Shown: positions 7,868 to 14,123, counted from the stretch's first letter. The stretch is DNA of 14,701 nt from Collinsella aerofaciens (GCA_008671285.1 RPYR01000016.1:1-14701); one strand, 5' to 3'. Translations and numbers: made by a program. The notes: generated by a model not told the origin, from the sequence alone.

Positions 7868-8170
7868 TTAGCGCGCAAGCGTAACGGTACGATCGGGAAA
7901 CTCGATGCTTGCAACCAGTTTTCCGCCGAGGCTCTCTGCGTACCTGCTCAGCGTGTCGAGCCTCATCGAACCCAACTCCCCACGCTCGAGCTCGGATACA
8001 CGTTTTTGAGAAACGCCCATCGACTGGGCGACCGACGCCTGTGTTAGATCTTTTAACCTGCGAATCTGAGCAAGCTTATAGGCTTCGATACGATCGCGAG
8101 TCCTCTCCTGCTCGGCGGTAATGGAGTCGCGTGTTATCCCGCGAGATTCCATATACTCATGCAGTTCCAT
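7868..8170 (-). CDS. XRE-family HTH antitoxin (HigA-like)
   Basis: 100-aa DNA-binding protein. A helix-turn-helix of the Cro/C1 type lies at about 33-88 (LTQASVAQSMGVSQKRVSELERGE at its heart), followed by a short beta-type tail (KLVASIEFPDRTVTL). The N-terminal 30 residues are charged. It starts inside the toxin gene, with a 14-bp overlap and AAGGAGG 10 nt before the ATG, so it is translated together with the toxin. Such proteins neutralise the partner toxin and repress their shared promoter. Nearby codons are visibly more AT-rich than in the flanking genes, which suits acquisition by transfer. Stop codon TAA. Confidence 0.88.
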   Translation of the reverse strand: MELHEYMESRGITRDSITAEQERTRDRIEAYKLAQIRRLKDLTQASVAQSMGVSQKRVSELERGELGSMRLDTLSRYAESLGGKLVASIEFPDRTVTLAR

Positions 8171-8552
8171 CTCGATCGAGCCTCCTTACGTGGCGACGGT
8201 ATATTTGCTCGGCCCTTGGAATGTTGATCGCATACCAACCGTTCCATTTTGCCCTTGACGATCCCGCTCGCGACTTATCACCCGCCAATAGCAATACCGC
8301 CTGGCGCTTGGGGTCAAAGGCGAAGAGGATGCGAATCACCTGCCCACCACACGACGTCACTCTCAGCTCCTTTAAATGATGAAGCTTCGAGCCCTTTACG
8401 CGGTCAACCAGCGGACGACCAAGGCTGGGACCTTCCTTCTCGAGCACCAAAAGGTCTGCATAAATCTGCTTCAGCGTAGCTTCATCCTGCTCATCAAGCC
8501 AAGGTTCAATGTAATCAAGCACGATACGGTACCGATGCAGCTGATTTGACAT
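8157..8552 (-). CDS. RelE/HigB-type toxin (Gp49-like family)
   Basis: 131-aa protein with the core of the phage Gp49-like/HigB toxin family: LKELRVTSCGGQVIRILFAF from about 60, then DPKRQAVLLLAGDK at 80-93 and WNGWYAINIPRAEQIY at 103-118. Members are usually ribosome-dependent or free mRNA interferases that stop translation. Activity here is inferred from the family and from the adjoining antitoxin gene. The toxin is first in the operon, as in HigBA and unlike RelBE. The ATG has AAGGAGA about 7 nt upstream. It is the only gene in the window to end in TGA, consistent with a foreign origin. Confidence 0.86.
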   Translation of the reverse strand: MSNQLHRYRIVLDYIEPWLDEQDEATLKQIYADLLVLEKEGPSLGRPLVDRVKGSKLHHLKELRVTSCGGQVIRILFAFDPKRQAVLLLAGDKSRAGSSRAKWNGWYAINIPRAEQIYRRHVRRLDRDGTA

Positions 8553-8561
8553 ACCTTTCTC

Positions 8562-8576
8562 CTTCTATAGTAGAAG
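8562..8576 (-). promoter_or_regulatory. Candidate toxin-antitoxin operator palindrome
   Basis: CTTCTA-TAG-TAGAAG is a perfect 6-bp inverted repeat with a 3-bp centre, 10 nt before the toxin start. It overlaps the candidate -10 box, as expected for autorepression by the XRE antitoxin. Binding is inferred from position and symmetry only. Confidence 0.5.
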
Positions 8577-8594
8577 TTTTACGGTATATTGCAA
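8567..8594 (-). promoter_or_regulatory. Candidate toxin-antitoxin promoter
   Basis: On the minus strand TTGCAA (8594-8589) and TACTAT (8572-8567) are spaced by 16 bp, each matching consensus at 4 of 6 positions. Transcription would begin only about 8-10 nt before the toxin ATG, giving a very short leader. An upstream alternative using AATATA as -10 is possible. Confidence 0.4.
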
Positions 8595-8627
8595 GGACAA
8601 ACTTGCGCAAATGTCTATTTTTTCAGC

Positions 8628-9878
8628 TTAAATACGCTGTTTGGGCTCGGTGACGATGGCTCGAACGATGCGGGGACGATCGGTGAGGTCGTGGACGATA
8701 CGCACGTCCGAAAGGCCTGCCTGGCGACAGAGCTCGGCCGCGGCATCGAGGGCGCCCTCGTAGAGCTCGCAGGCAAACAGGCCGCCGGCGCGCAGCATGT
8801 AAGGCGCCGCATTGAGCAGGCGGCGGAAGATGTCCAGGCCGTCGGCACCGCCCTCGAGCGCCAAGTCGGGCTCAAAGTCCTTGACCTCGTGCGGCAGCGA
8901 GCGCATGACGCCGGTCGGGATGTAGGGCGGGTTGGAAACGAGCACGTCGAAGGTGCCCCACTCTTCGCGGGGAATGGAGCTCACCAGGTTGGTGAGACTA
9001 AAGGCAACCTCATCTGCCGTGAGGCCGAGCGCGTCGCGGTTTTTGGTGGCCAGATCGATGGCGCGCGGCTCGATATCGGTGGCGGTGCAGGTAACGTGGC
9101 CGCGGCGCTCCCAGGCAAGGGAGAGCGAGATGCAACCCGTGCCGCAGCCGACCTCGAGAACGCGGGCGATACGGGTCTCGGCTGGGGCAGGCGCAGCGGC
9201 ATCCTGAGCCGAAGCCGTCTCCTGGCCGGCACCCTCGATGGCGATGCCGTATTCGTCGAGCTCGGGCTCGGCGGCTTCCGCGGCTTCGGCTTCTGCTGCC
9301 TGCGCGGCGGCTTCCTCGGCCTCGCGGTCGGCCAGCTCCTCGGCATAGGCGCGGCTGCCCAATACGTCGCCGCCTAGCGCCGCCTCATCGGCAGCCGTCA
9401 GGTTAGCGGCACGGCGCTCGGCGGCCGCGCGTTCGTCTGCCAGCGCGGCCTCGGCCTTGCGGGCCTGCTCGACCTCATCGTTCCAAGGCAGCTCCACGCG
9501 CTGACGGGCAGCAGCCTCGGGGCTCAGCACCTCGGCATCCAGATAATTGAGGACTTCCTCGACGAGCATCTCGGTCTCGGGGCGCGGAATGAGCACACCG
9601 GGGGCGCACGCGACGTCGATCATGCGAAACTGCGTGCTGCCCGTGATGTATTGCAGCGGCTCGCCCTTAGCGCGGCGGACAACGGCCGCATGCATGGTCT
9701 CGAGCTGGGACGCGTTAAGCGTCTCGTCCATACGCATATATAGGTCAATACGCGCCAGGCCCGTGGCGGCGCACAGCAGCCACTCGGCAGAAAGACGGGG
9801 GTGCTCCTCGCCGCGCTCGGCCAGGTACTCCTTGGTCCACTCGAGACAACGCTTGATGGTCCAAATCTCGTTTGCCAT
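8628..9878 (-). CDS. prmC: Release factor glutamine methyltransferase with large internal insertion
   Basis: 416-aa enzyme that methylates the glutamine of the GGQ motif in RF1 and RF2 using S-adenosylmethionine. The N-terminal helical domain runs to about residue 115 and includes PLQYITGSTQF and IPRPETEMLVEEVL. The SAM site LEVGCGTGCIS is at 241-251 and the diagnostic substrate motif NPPY at 316-319. The family is usually 280-290 aa. Between the two domains, where a short linker is normal, about 120 residues (roughly 117-236; positions 9171-9530) form an Ala/Glu/Arg-rich, low-complexity stretch that is probably helical or disordered. The ATG at 9878 was chosen for homology and for the purine-rich AGAGGGGAGGG upstream; an earlier in-frame start adds 25 unlikely residues. 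Stop codon TAA. Confidence 0.93.
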   Translation of the reverse strand: MANEIWTIKRCLEWTKEYLAERGEEHPRLSAEWLLCAATGLARIDLYMRMDETLNASQLETMHAAVVRRAKGEPLQYITGSTQFRMIDVACAPGVLIPRPETEMLVEEVLNYLDAEVLSPEAAARQRVELPWNDEVEQARKAEAALADERAAAERRAANLTAADEAALGGDVLGSRAYAEELADREAEEAAAQAAEAEAAEAAEPELDEYGIAIEGAGQETASAQDAAAPAPAETRIARVLEVGCGTGCISLSLAWERRGHVTCTATDIEPRAIDLATKNRDALGLTADEVAFSLTNLVSSIPREEWGTFDVLVSNPPYIPTGVMRSLPHEVKDFEPDLALEGGADGLDIFRRLLNAAPYMLRAGGLFACELYEGALDAAAELCRQAGLSDVRIVHDLTDRPRIVRAIVTEPKQRI

Positions 9879-9926
9879 GGGGCCCTCCCCTCTTAAGCGC
9901 CGGACGGCGCGCGAATGTCGGAGCAG

Positions 9927-9953
9927 ATTGTACGCGAGGCCAGCGCTTGGCAA
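9927..9953 (-). promoter_or_regulatory. Candidate prmC promoter
   Basis: On the minus strand TTGCCA (9953-9948) and TACAAT (9932-9927) are spaced by 15 bp, with transcription starting about 40 nt before the prmC ATG. The CGTACAAT-like -10 context resembles the atp promoter candidate (CTCGTACAAT there, CGCGTACAAT here). The short spacer makes this uncertain. Confidence 0.38.
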
Positions 9954-10269
9954 GGGACGATTGAAGACGATTATCGAGAATCAGCCCAGATTTTTGCTTG
10001 GAACCTGCCTGAAATGTTCATTCATCGACGTCTAAATCTGCATCCGTCAAGCTTTTGGCAAAGTTGCCCCAAAACTGACCAATATCTAACCAAGAACTTG
10101 CCAAATCACTTGACGCGCGACGCATCAAAAAATGCACTGCGACTTCTTGAACGATTTTTTGAGCATTATTTTCAATAGCAGATAAATGCCGCTAATTTCT
10201 TTGAGCAGGTAGCCGGCTTCATGGCCATCAAAGCCGATTGAATAACATCTCAAAGCAATGTGCCCAACC

Positions 10270-10298
10270 TAGTCATTTAAGAACGTCCCCAATGACTA
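10270..10298. repeat. REP-like palindrome A
   Basis: TAGTCATT (10270-10277) and its exact complement AATGACTA (10291-10298) enclose 13 nt which read GGGGACGTTCTTA on the minus strand. The layout, a short perfect palindrome around a GGGGAC-type core, resembles sequences found near IS200-like/RAYT transposases. It also resembles a second palindrome at 11780-11812. No transposase is present here. Confidence 0.55.
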
Positions 10299-10306
10299 CC
10301 TCTAAG

Positions 10307-10359
10307 GCGCCGCAGGTTGAGCATACCGCATCCGGAGCAAGGCAGCGCCGCAGGTAGAG
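10307..10359. repeat. 15-nt imperfect direct repeat pair
   Basis: GCGCCGCAGGTTGAG at 10307-10321 recurs as GCGCCGCAGGTAGAG at 10345-10359, with one mismatch and a 38-nt period. It lies between palindrome A and the long inverted repeat and may be part of the same composite element. Confidence 0.5.
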
Positions 10360-10371
10360 GACGGACAGCGA

Positions 10372-10470
10372 GCGGGTCGCATTTGAGACAAGGTGACGTG
10401 AAACGAAAGGGCGCTGACCTTCTGGTCGCGCCCTTGAAGTTGAACGTCAGATTGTCCAAATGCGGCCCGC
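10372..10470. repeat. Near-100-nt inverted repeat forming one long hairpin
   Basis: The outer arms GCGGGTCGCATTTG...GACAA (10372-10390) and TTGTCCAAATGCGGCCCGC (10452-10470) are complementary apart from one extra base and one wobble. Further in, TGACGT (10394-10399) pairs with ACGTCA (10444-10449). At the centre AAGGGCGC and GACC pair with GGTC and GCGCCCTT around a TTCT loop. The whole thing folds as a nested cruciform or RNA hairpin. It could be a miniature mobile element end pair, a repeat unit or an elaborate transcript end. Confidence 0.7.
10401..10435 (-). terminator. Probable intrinsic terminator of prfA
   Basis: The core of the long inverted repeat forms a 12-bp GC-rich stem (10407-10419 with 10424-10435, one bulged base, 4-nt loop). 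On the minus strand it is followed at once by TTTCGTTT. This is the only stem-plus-T-run I find between prfA and prmC. If it works, prmC needs its own promoter. Confidence 0.6.
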
Positions 10471-10484
10471 GCAGCGTCGGCTGG

Positions 10485-10508
10485 TCCGCCGTTCGGTAGA
10501 ACGGCGGA
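10485..10508 (-). terminator. Strong hairpin touching the prfA stop
   Basis: TCCGCCGTTC (10485-10494) and GAACGGCGGA (10499-10508) form a perfect 10-bp stem with a 4-nt loop, starting 2 nt after the prfA stop codon on the minus strand. No T run follows, so it may protect the prfA 3' end or be one unit of the repeat region rather than terminate. Confidence 0.5.
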
Positions 10509-10510
10509 AC

Positions 10511-11578
10511 CTACACAGCCTGTGCCAGCTTCTCGGCTCGCTCGGCGGCGGCGAGCGCCTCGATGACGGTGCCGAGCTGATCGCCCAGAAGGACGCCGTT
10601 GTAGGTGGAGTTGAAACCGATGCGGTGATCGGTCACGCGGTCCTGGGGTTGGTTGTAGGTACGGATCTTCTCGGAACGGTTGCCGTGGCCGCTCTGGCTC
10701 TGGCGCTCGGCACCAAGCTCTGCCTGCTGCTTCTCGAGCTCCATCTCGTACAGCCGAGCACGCAGCATCTGCATGCAGACATCGCGGGGCTGAATCTGGG
10801 AGCGCTGCTCCTGCGACTGCACCACGGTGTTGGTGGGCAAGTGGGTGATGCGCACGGCGGAGTAGGTAGTGTTAACGCACTGACCGCCAGGGCCGGAGGC
10901 GCAGTAGGTGTCGATGCGCAGGTCGGACTGGTTGATCTGGACGTCAATCTCCTCGGCCTCGGGAAGTACGGCGACGGTAGCCGTGGAGGTCTGAATGCGG
11001 CCCTGGGACTCGGTCTTGGGAACGCGCTGGACGCGATGCACGCCGGACTCGAACTTCATGACGGAGTAGACGCGGTCGCCCTCGACCTTGAACTCGATGG
11101 ACTTAAAGCCGCCGGCCTCGCTGGGGCTGGAATCGAGCACGGTGGTCTTCCAGCCGCGCGATTCGCAGAAGCGCTGGTACATCTTGTACAAGTCGCCGGC
11201 GAAGATGGCCGCCTCGTCGCCACCGGCGGCGGAGCGAATCTCGACGATGGTGTTCTTGTCGTCGTTGGGGTCACTCGGGATGAGCATGTACTTGATGTCT
11301 TCCTCGAGCTGGGGAAGCTTGTCCTCGTTCTCGGAGATGTCCATCTGGAGCATCTCCTTCTCGTCAGCATCGGTGGTATCGTGCAGCATTTCCTTGGCAG
11401 CCTCGATGTCATCGAGCGCGCCGATGTACTCGCGCGAGGCGGCGATGAGGTCGGACTGGTGCGCGTACTCCTTGTTGAGACGCGTGAACTCCTTGATATC
11501 GGAGGCGACGGCCGGGTCGGAAAGCTTCTTCTCGAGCTCCTCGTAGGCCTTGATGATCTTTTCGAGCTTGTCGCGCAT
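10511..11578 (-). CDS. prfA: Peptide chain release factor 1
   Basis: 355-aa RF1, which reads UAA and UAG stop codons in the ribosome and triggers peptide release. The catalytic GGQ is at 231-233 within ASGPGGQCVNTT. The stop-recognition tripeptide region is RVPKTESQGRI at 185-195, so the P-x-T motif reads PKT. The RF1 signature SAAGGDEAAIFAGDL at 116-130 and the C-terminal RTYNQPQDRVTDHRIG at 306-321 are intact. The residue after GGQ is Cys, where His, Ser or Asn is common. Q233 should be the substrate of the PrmC encoded downstream. The ATG has AAAGGAG 8 nt upstream. The gene itself ends with TAG, a codon its product reads. Palindromes of similar design lie on both sides of the gene. Confidence 0.97.
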   Translation of the reverse strand: MRDKLEKIIKAYEELEKKLSDPAVASDIKEFTRLNKEYAHQSDLIAASREYIGALDDIEAAKEMLHDTTDADEKEMLQMDISENEDKLPQLEEDIKYMLIPSDPNDDKNTIVEIRSAAGGDEAAIFAGDLYKMYQRFCESRGWKTTVLDSSPSEAGGFKSIEFKVEGDRVYSVMKFESGVHRVQRVPKTESQGRIQTSTATVAVLPEAEEIDVQINQSDLRIDTYCASGPGGQCVNTTYSAVRITHLPTNTVVQSQEQRSQIQPRDVCMQMLRARLYEMELEKQQAELGAERQSQSGHGNRSEKIRTYNQPQDRVTDHRIGFNSTYNGVLLGDQLGTVIEALAAAERAEKLAQAV

Positions 11579-11659
11579 GGCAGGACTCCTTTAGATGCGT
11601 GAAGGTGAAAATCGGCAGAATTGATGGGGCGCGGGGCGCCGCTGCGGGGGTAAGCCCGG

Positions 11660-11686
11660 CTAGAACATGTCGATCTTCAGATACAT
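11660..11686 (-). CDS. Possible 8-codon leader peptide before prfA
   Basis: ATG at 11686 opens MYLKIDMF followed by TAG. An AAGGG lies 6 nt upstream of this ATG, which is proper Shine-Dalgarno spacing; a second ATG two codons earlier is in frame. The peptide ends with a codon that RF1 alone reads, 81 nt before the prfA start. That makes it a conceivable sensor of RF1 activity. Frames this short arise by chance, and no conservation data are available, so this is a suggestion only. Confidence 0.25.
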   Translation of the reverse strand: MYLKIDMF

Positions 11687-11779
11687 GCGCATCCCTTCGC
11701 GTATGGGGTACATAGTTGCGGTCTAACCCATACATGATAGCGTGCGCAGGCAAACCTGCATATAACCCGCACGGAATGA

Positions 11780-11812
11780 TTGGTGCAAACAAACCTGACC
11801 CCATTGCACCAA
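11780..11812. repeat. REP-like palindrome B
   Basis: TTGGTGCAA (11780-11788) and its exact complement TTGCACCAA (11804-11812) enclose 15 nt that read TGGGGTCAGGTTTGT on the minus strand. The layout and GGGG(T/A)C core match palindrome A at 10270-10298. It lies directly after the peptidase stop and could also act as an imperfect transcript end. Confidence 0.55.
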
Positions 11813-11827
11813 GGGCTTGCTTTTTGG

Positions 11828-13243
11828 CTAGAGCGTTTGGAGTAGAGCGACGAGGAAGCGGATGCCCTGGAGGTAGGCGCGGCGGGTGATGCGCTCGTTG
11901 GTGCCGTGGACGCCGCGATCACACTCGTCGTCATCAACCACAAAGGCCGAGAAGCGAATGCACTCAGGGCAAATGCGCTGGTAGTTGGCAGCGTCGGTCG
12001 CACCGATCACGGTCGAGGGCACAATTGCCACTGGCTCGAATGATCCGTTTTCCTCCGTCCCCTTTGGATCACGGAAATAGCGGGCGGCGATGGAGCGAAC
12101 CGCTTCGAGACCGGGACCACCGATGCGCGGGGACGGCGAGGGTTCGGAACTGCCGGGGCCCAGCTCCACTTCGACACGACCGGCAAGGTCCGCCCCGGCA
12201 ACCGCCTCACGGCAGCGCGCCACAACGTCGGCCACGCTCGTGCCCTCGAGCATGCGGAAGTTGATATTGGCCCACATATCCTGCGGCATTACGTTGGCGC
12301 CGGTGCTGCCACCCTCGATCTGCGTGGGCGCGCAGGTGGTCGTCACCAGCGGATAGAGCTTCTTGCTGGCGAGGCAATCGCGGACAATGGCATCCCCGTT
12401 GGCGGCAATTTCATCGGCCGTGTAGAGCCCCAACTCGACGAGTTGGGCGGCAAGCAAGTCGGTCGCGCGCGTCGGCCACTCGATATCGCAGATTGCGGTG
12501 ATGGCACGGCTGAGCACCTCGAGCGAAGTGCCACCGTAGGGGTTGGACGAATGCCCGCCCTCACTCTTCGTCTTGAGCACAATATCGGCGTAGCCCTTCT
12601 CGGCAAGGTCGGCATGCATAAGCCAGCCCTCGCCCGCGCCGTACTCGGCAGCCGGAACGATGCGGTAGTCACCCTCGTCGATCAGGTACTCAAGCTCAAT
12701 GCCGCGCTCCTCGAGCGCGCGGCCGATGGCGCCTGCGCCGTACTGCGTAGTCTCCTCGTCCTGGCCAAAAGCCAGGAGCAGCGTGCGCTCGTGCTGCCAA
12801 CCGTGCGCCAGCGCATACTCAACCGCCTCGAGAATGCCTGCGACCTGGTCTTTCATATCGATGGCGCCGCGACCCCAAATGTAGGTGTCGTCTACATGCC
12901 CGCTAAAGGGGGCGTACGTCCAGTCGTCCTCGGTACCCGGCACCACGGGGACCACGTCCATGTGACCCATGAGCACAACGGGCTTGAGTGCGGGGTCGGA
13001 GCCGGAAAGCGTCACCAGCAACGAACGATCGATGAGCTCGACCTCGCCCGCCGCAAACACGCGCGGCCAGGCCTGCTGCATATAGGCGCGCAGGTCGTCG
13101 AACGGCTGCCAGTCCACTGCCTCGGCATCCATGCTCGAAATGGTCGGAAACGACAGCACACGGCCTAGGCGCTCGCATGCGCCGGCCTCGTCTATACCGG
13201 CAAAATCATCCTCATGCGCAAAGAAGCGCCAAACCTCGGCCAT
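11828..13243 (-). CDS. M20 family zinc metallopeptidase (carboxypeptidase-like)
   Basis: 471-aa peptidase. The metal-binding and catalytic residues of family M20 are visible: H94 and D96 (MGHMDVVP), bridging D129 (GRGAIDMKD), the E163-E164 pair (GQDEETTQ), D189 (LIDEG) and H446 (GVHGTNERI) near the end. The inserted dimerisation domain begins near GGHSSNPYGGTSLEVL at 229-244. The overall layout and the HGTNERI ending resemble the carboxypeptidase S/PM20D1 branch, which cleaves or forms peptide-like bonds of N-acyl amino acids or dipeptides. The true substrate cannot be told. No signal peptide is seen, so it is probably cytosolic. The ATG at 13243 is preceded by AAAGGA at good spacing. It follows an amino-acid ABC transporter, suggesting use of imported peptides or amino acids. 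Stop codon TAG. Confidence 0.9.
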   Translation of the reverse strand: MAEVWRFFAHEDDFAGIDEAGACERLGRVLSFPTISSMDAEAVDWQPFDDLRAYMQQAWPRVFAAGEVELIDRSLLVTLSGSDPALKPVVLMGHMDVVPVVPGTEDDWTYAPFSGHVDDTYIWGRGAIDMKDQVAGILEAVEYALAHGWQHERTLLLAFGQDEETTQYGAGAIGRALEERGIELEYLIDEGDYRIVPAAEYGAGEGWLMHADLAEKGYADIVLKTKSEGGHSSNPYGGTSLEVLSRAITAICDIEWPTRATDLLAAQLVELGLYTADEIAANGDAIVRDCLASKKLYPLVTTTCAPTQIEGGSTGANVMPQDMWANINFRMLEGTSVADVVARCREAVAGADLAGRVEVELGPGSSEPSPSPRIGGPGLEAVRSIAARYFRDPKGTEENGSFEPVAIVPSTVIGATDAANYQRICPECIRFSAFVVDDDECDRGVHGTNERITRRAYLQGIRFLVALLQTL

Positions 13244-13267
13244 GACATCCTTTCGATTGTGATGACG

Positions 13268-13292
13268 AGGGCCGCCCCACCGGAGCGGCCCT
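13268..13292 (-). promoter_or_regulatory. 11-bp hairpin between ABC ATPase and peptidase genes
   Basis: The arms at 13268-13278 and 13282-13292 pair over 11 bp around a 3-nt loop. In the minus-strand transcript the only non-Watson-Crick position is a G-U pair; in the plus-strand transcript it would be a C-A mismatch. This favours a role in the RNA of the genes here. No T run follows, so a stability or partial read-through element is more likely than a full terminator. Confidence 0.5.
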
Positions 13293-13315
13293 GCCACATA
13301 AACGCTTACGGTCGG

Positions 13316-14101
13316 TTATTTGTCCTCGAGATAACGCGAGAGGAACTCGCGGGTACGCTGGTGCTTGGGGTTGCCAAAGAGCTCCGCCGGCGCGGCGTCC
13401 TCGAGGACCACGCCCTTGTCCATAAAGACCACGCGGTCGGACACCGTGCGGGCAAAGGCCATCTCGTGCGTGACGACGACCATGGTCATGCCGTCGGCAG
13501 CGAGCTTGCGCATGACCTCGAGCACCTCTCCCACGATCTCGGGGTCGAGTGCGGAGGTCGGCTCGTCGAACAGCATGATCTGCGGATTCATGCATAGGGC
13601 ACGAGCGATGGCAACGCGCTGCTTTTGGCCGCCGGACAGGCGACCCACGGCGGCGTGCGCGAACTTCTCGAGCCCCACGCTCGTCAGATGCTCCATCGCG
13701 ACCTTCTCGGCCTCGGCCTTGCTCATCTTTTTGAGCGTGACGGGCGCGAGCGTGCAGTTATCGAGCACATCCATGTTGTTGAACAGGTTAAAGCCCTGGA
13801 ACACCATGCCGATGTCCTCGCGCAGCTTGTTGATGTTGCAGCGCTCGGCCGTGAGGTCCTGGCCGTGGAACCAGATGTGGCCCGCGTCCGGGGTCTCGAG
13901 CAGGTTGAGGCAGCGCAGGAAGGTCGACTTGCCCGAACCCGAGGCGCCGATGATGGTGACGACCTCGCCGGGGTTAACGGACAGGTCGATGCCCTTGAGC
14001 ACCTCGAGCGAGCCGAAGCTCTTGCGCAGGCCCTCGACGCGGATGAGCGGCTCATTGGTCTGTGCGGCGGCCGCAACGCCGGTAATGGCGGTATCTGCCA
14101 T
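13316..14101 (-). CDS. Polar amino acid ABC transporter, ATP-binding protein
   Basis: 261-aa ATPase of the GlnQ/HisP type that powers amino-acid uptake. Seen in order: Walker [10 protein letters not shown] at 52-60, Q-loop Q102 ([10 protein letters not shown]), the ABC signature LSGGQ at 155-159, Walker B IMLFDE at 175-180, the D-loop SALDP and switch histidine H212 (VVVTHEM). About 18 extra Ala/Thr-rich residues precede the first beta strand. The ATG at 14101, with GAGGAGA 7 nt upstream, is preferred over an in-frame start 25 codons earlier that would overlap the permease. The permease stop is 22 nt upstream, so the two are one operon. Amino acid specificity cannot be read from the ATPase. 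Stop codon TAA. Confidence 0.96.
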   Translation of the reverse strand: MADTAITGVAAAAQTNEPLIRVEGLRKSFGSLEVLKGIDLSVNPGEVVTIIGASGSGKSTFLRCLNLLETPDAGHIWFHGQDLTAERCNINKLREDIGMVFQGFNLFNNMDVLDNCTLAPVTLKKMSKAEAEKVAMEHLTSVGLEKFAHAAVGRLSGGQKQRVAIARALCMNPQIMLFDEPTSALDPEIVGEVLEVMRKLAADGMTMVVVTHEMAFARTVSDRVVFMDKGVVLEDAAPAELFGNPKHQRTREFLSRYLEDK

Positions 14102-14123
14102 GATGATTCTCCTCGTCTTTAGC

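Larger units (their letters stand above)
9879..10510. other. 632-nt gap between prfA and prmC: repeats and hairpins, no convincing gene
   Basis: prfA and prmC are usually adjacent. Here the gap has two parts. Roughly 9960-10270 is AT-rich (26 of 60 G+C at 10081-10140 and 19 of 60 at 10141-10200, counted by hand). It has short open frames on both strands, none with a good ribosome site and recognisable protein. From 10270 to 10510 come a short palindrome, a 15-nt direct repeat, a near 100-nt inverted repeat and a final hairpin, each listed separately. The change in composition suggests an inserted or decayed element rather than ordinary spacer. The prmC promoter, if separate, must lie in this stretch. 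Confidence 0.7.
11579..11827 (-). promoter_or_regulatory. prfA leader and upstream region
   Basis: This 249-nt gap separates the peptidase gene from prfA. It contains REP-like palindrome B (11780-11812), a 7-bp inverted repeat GTATGGG/CCCATAC (11701-11707 with 11727-11733), a tiny frame at 11660-11686, and a GC-rich 5-bp stem at 11628-11640. A promoter is expected here, but I find no convincing -35/-10 pair; TATCAT at about 11736-11741 is the best -10 alone. Confidence 0.4.

Noticed and set aside
9915..10178. An 87-codon plus-strand frame in the prfA-prmC gap
   Set aside because: It overlaps the likely prmC promoter, lacks a good ribosome site and recognisable domain, and sits in AT-rich sequence that looks like a repeat. 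Copies in other genomes would reflect the repeat, not a gene.
10000..10268. Protein-like fragments on the minus strand in the AT-rich part (for example DGHEAGYLLKEISGIYLLL, and a second frame ending SLTDADLDVDE)
   Set aside because: They lie in different frames, lack start codons with ribosome sites and match no family I know. They could be remnants of a decayed gene or chance; I could not tell, so no pseudogene is called.
10277..10459. A 60-codon minus-strand frame in the prfA-prmC gap
   Set aside because: It is made almost wholly of the palindrome, the direct repeats and the long hairpin; Arg/Pro/Cys-rich without a family.
10460..11602. A 380-codon open frame on the plus strand opposite prfA
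   Set aside because: It mirrors prfA codons (Leu/Val/Gly/Asp-rich product, as expected from the complement of a GC-rich gene), has no recognisable domain, and prfA is intact with all motifs.
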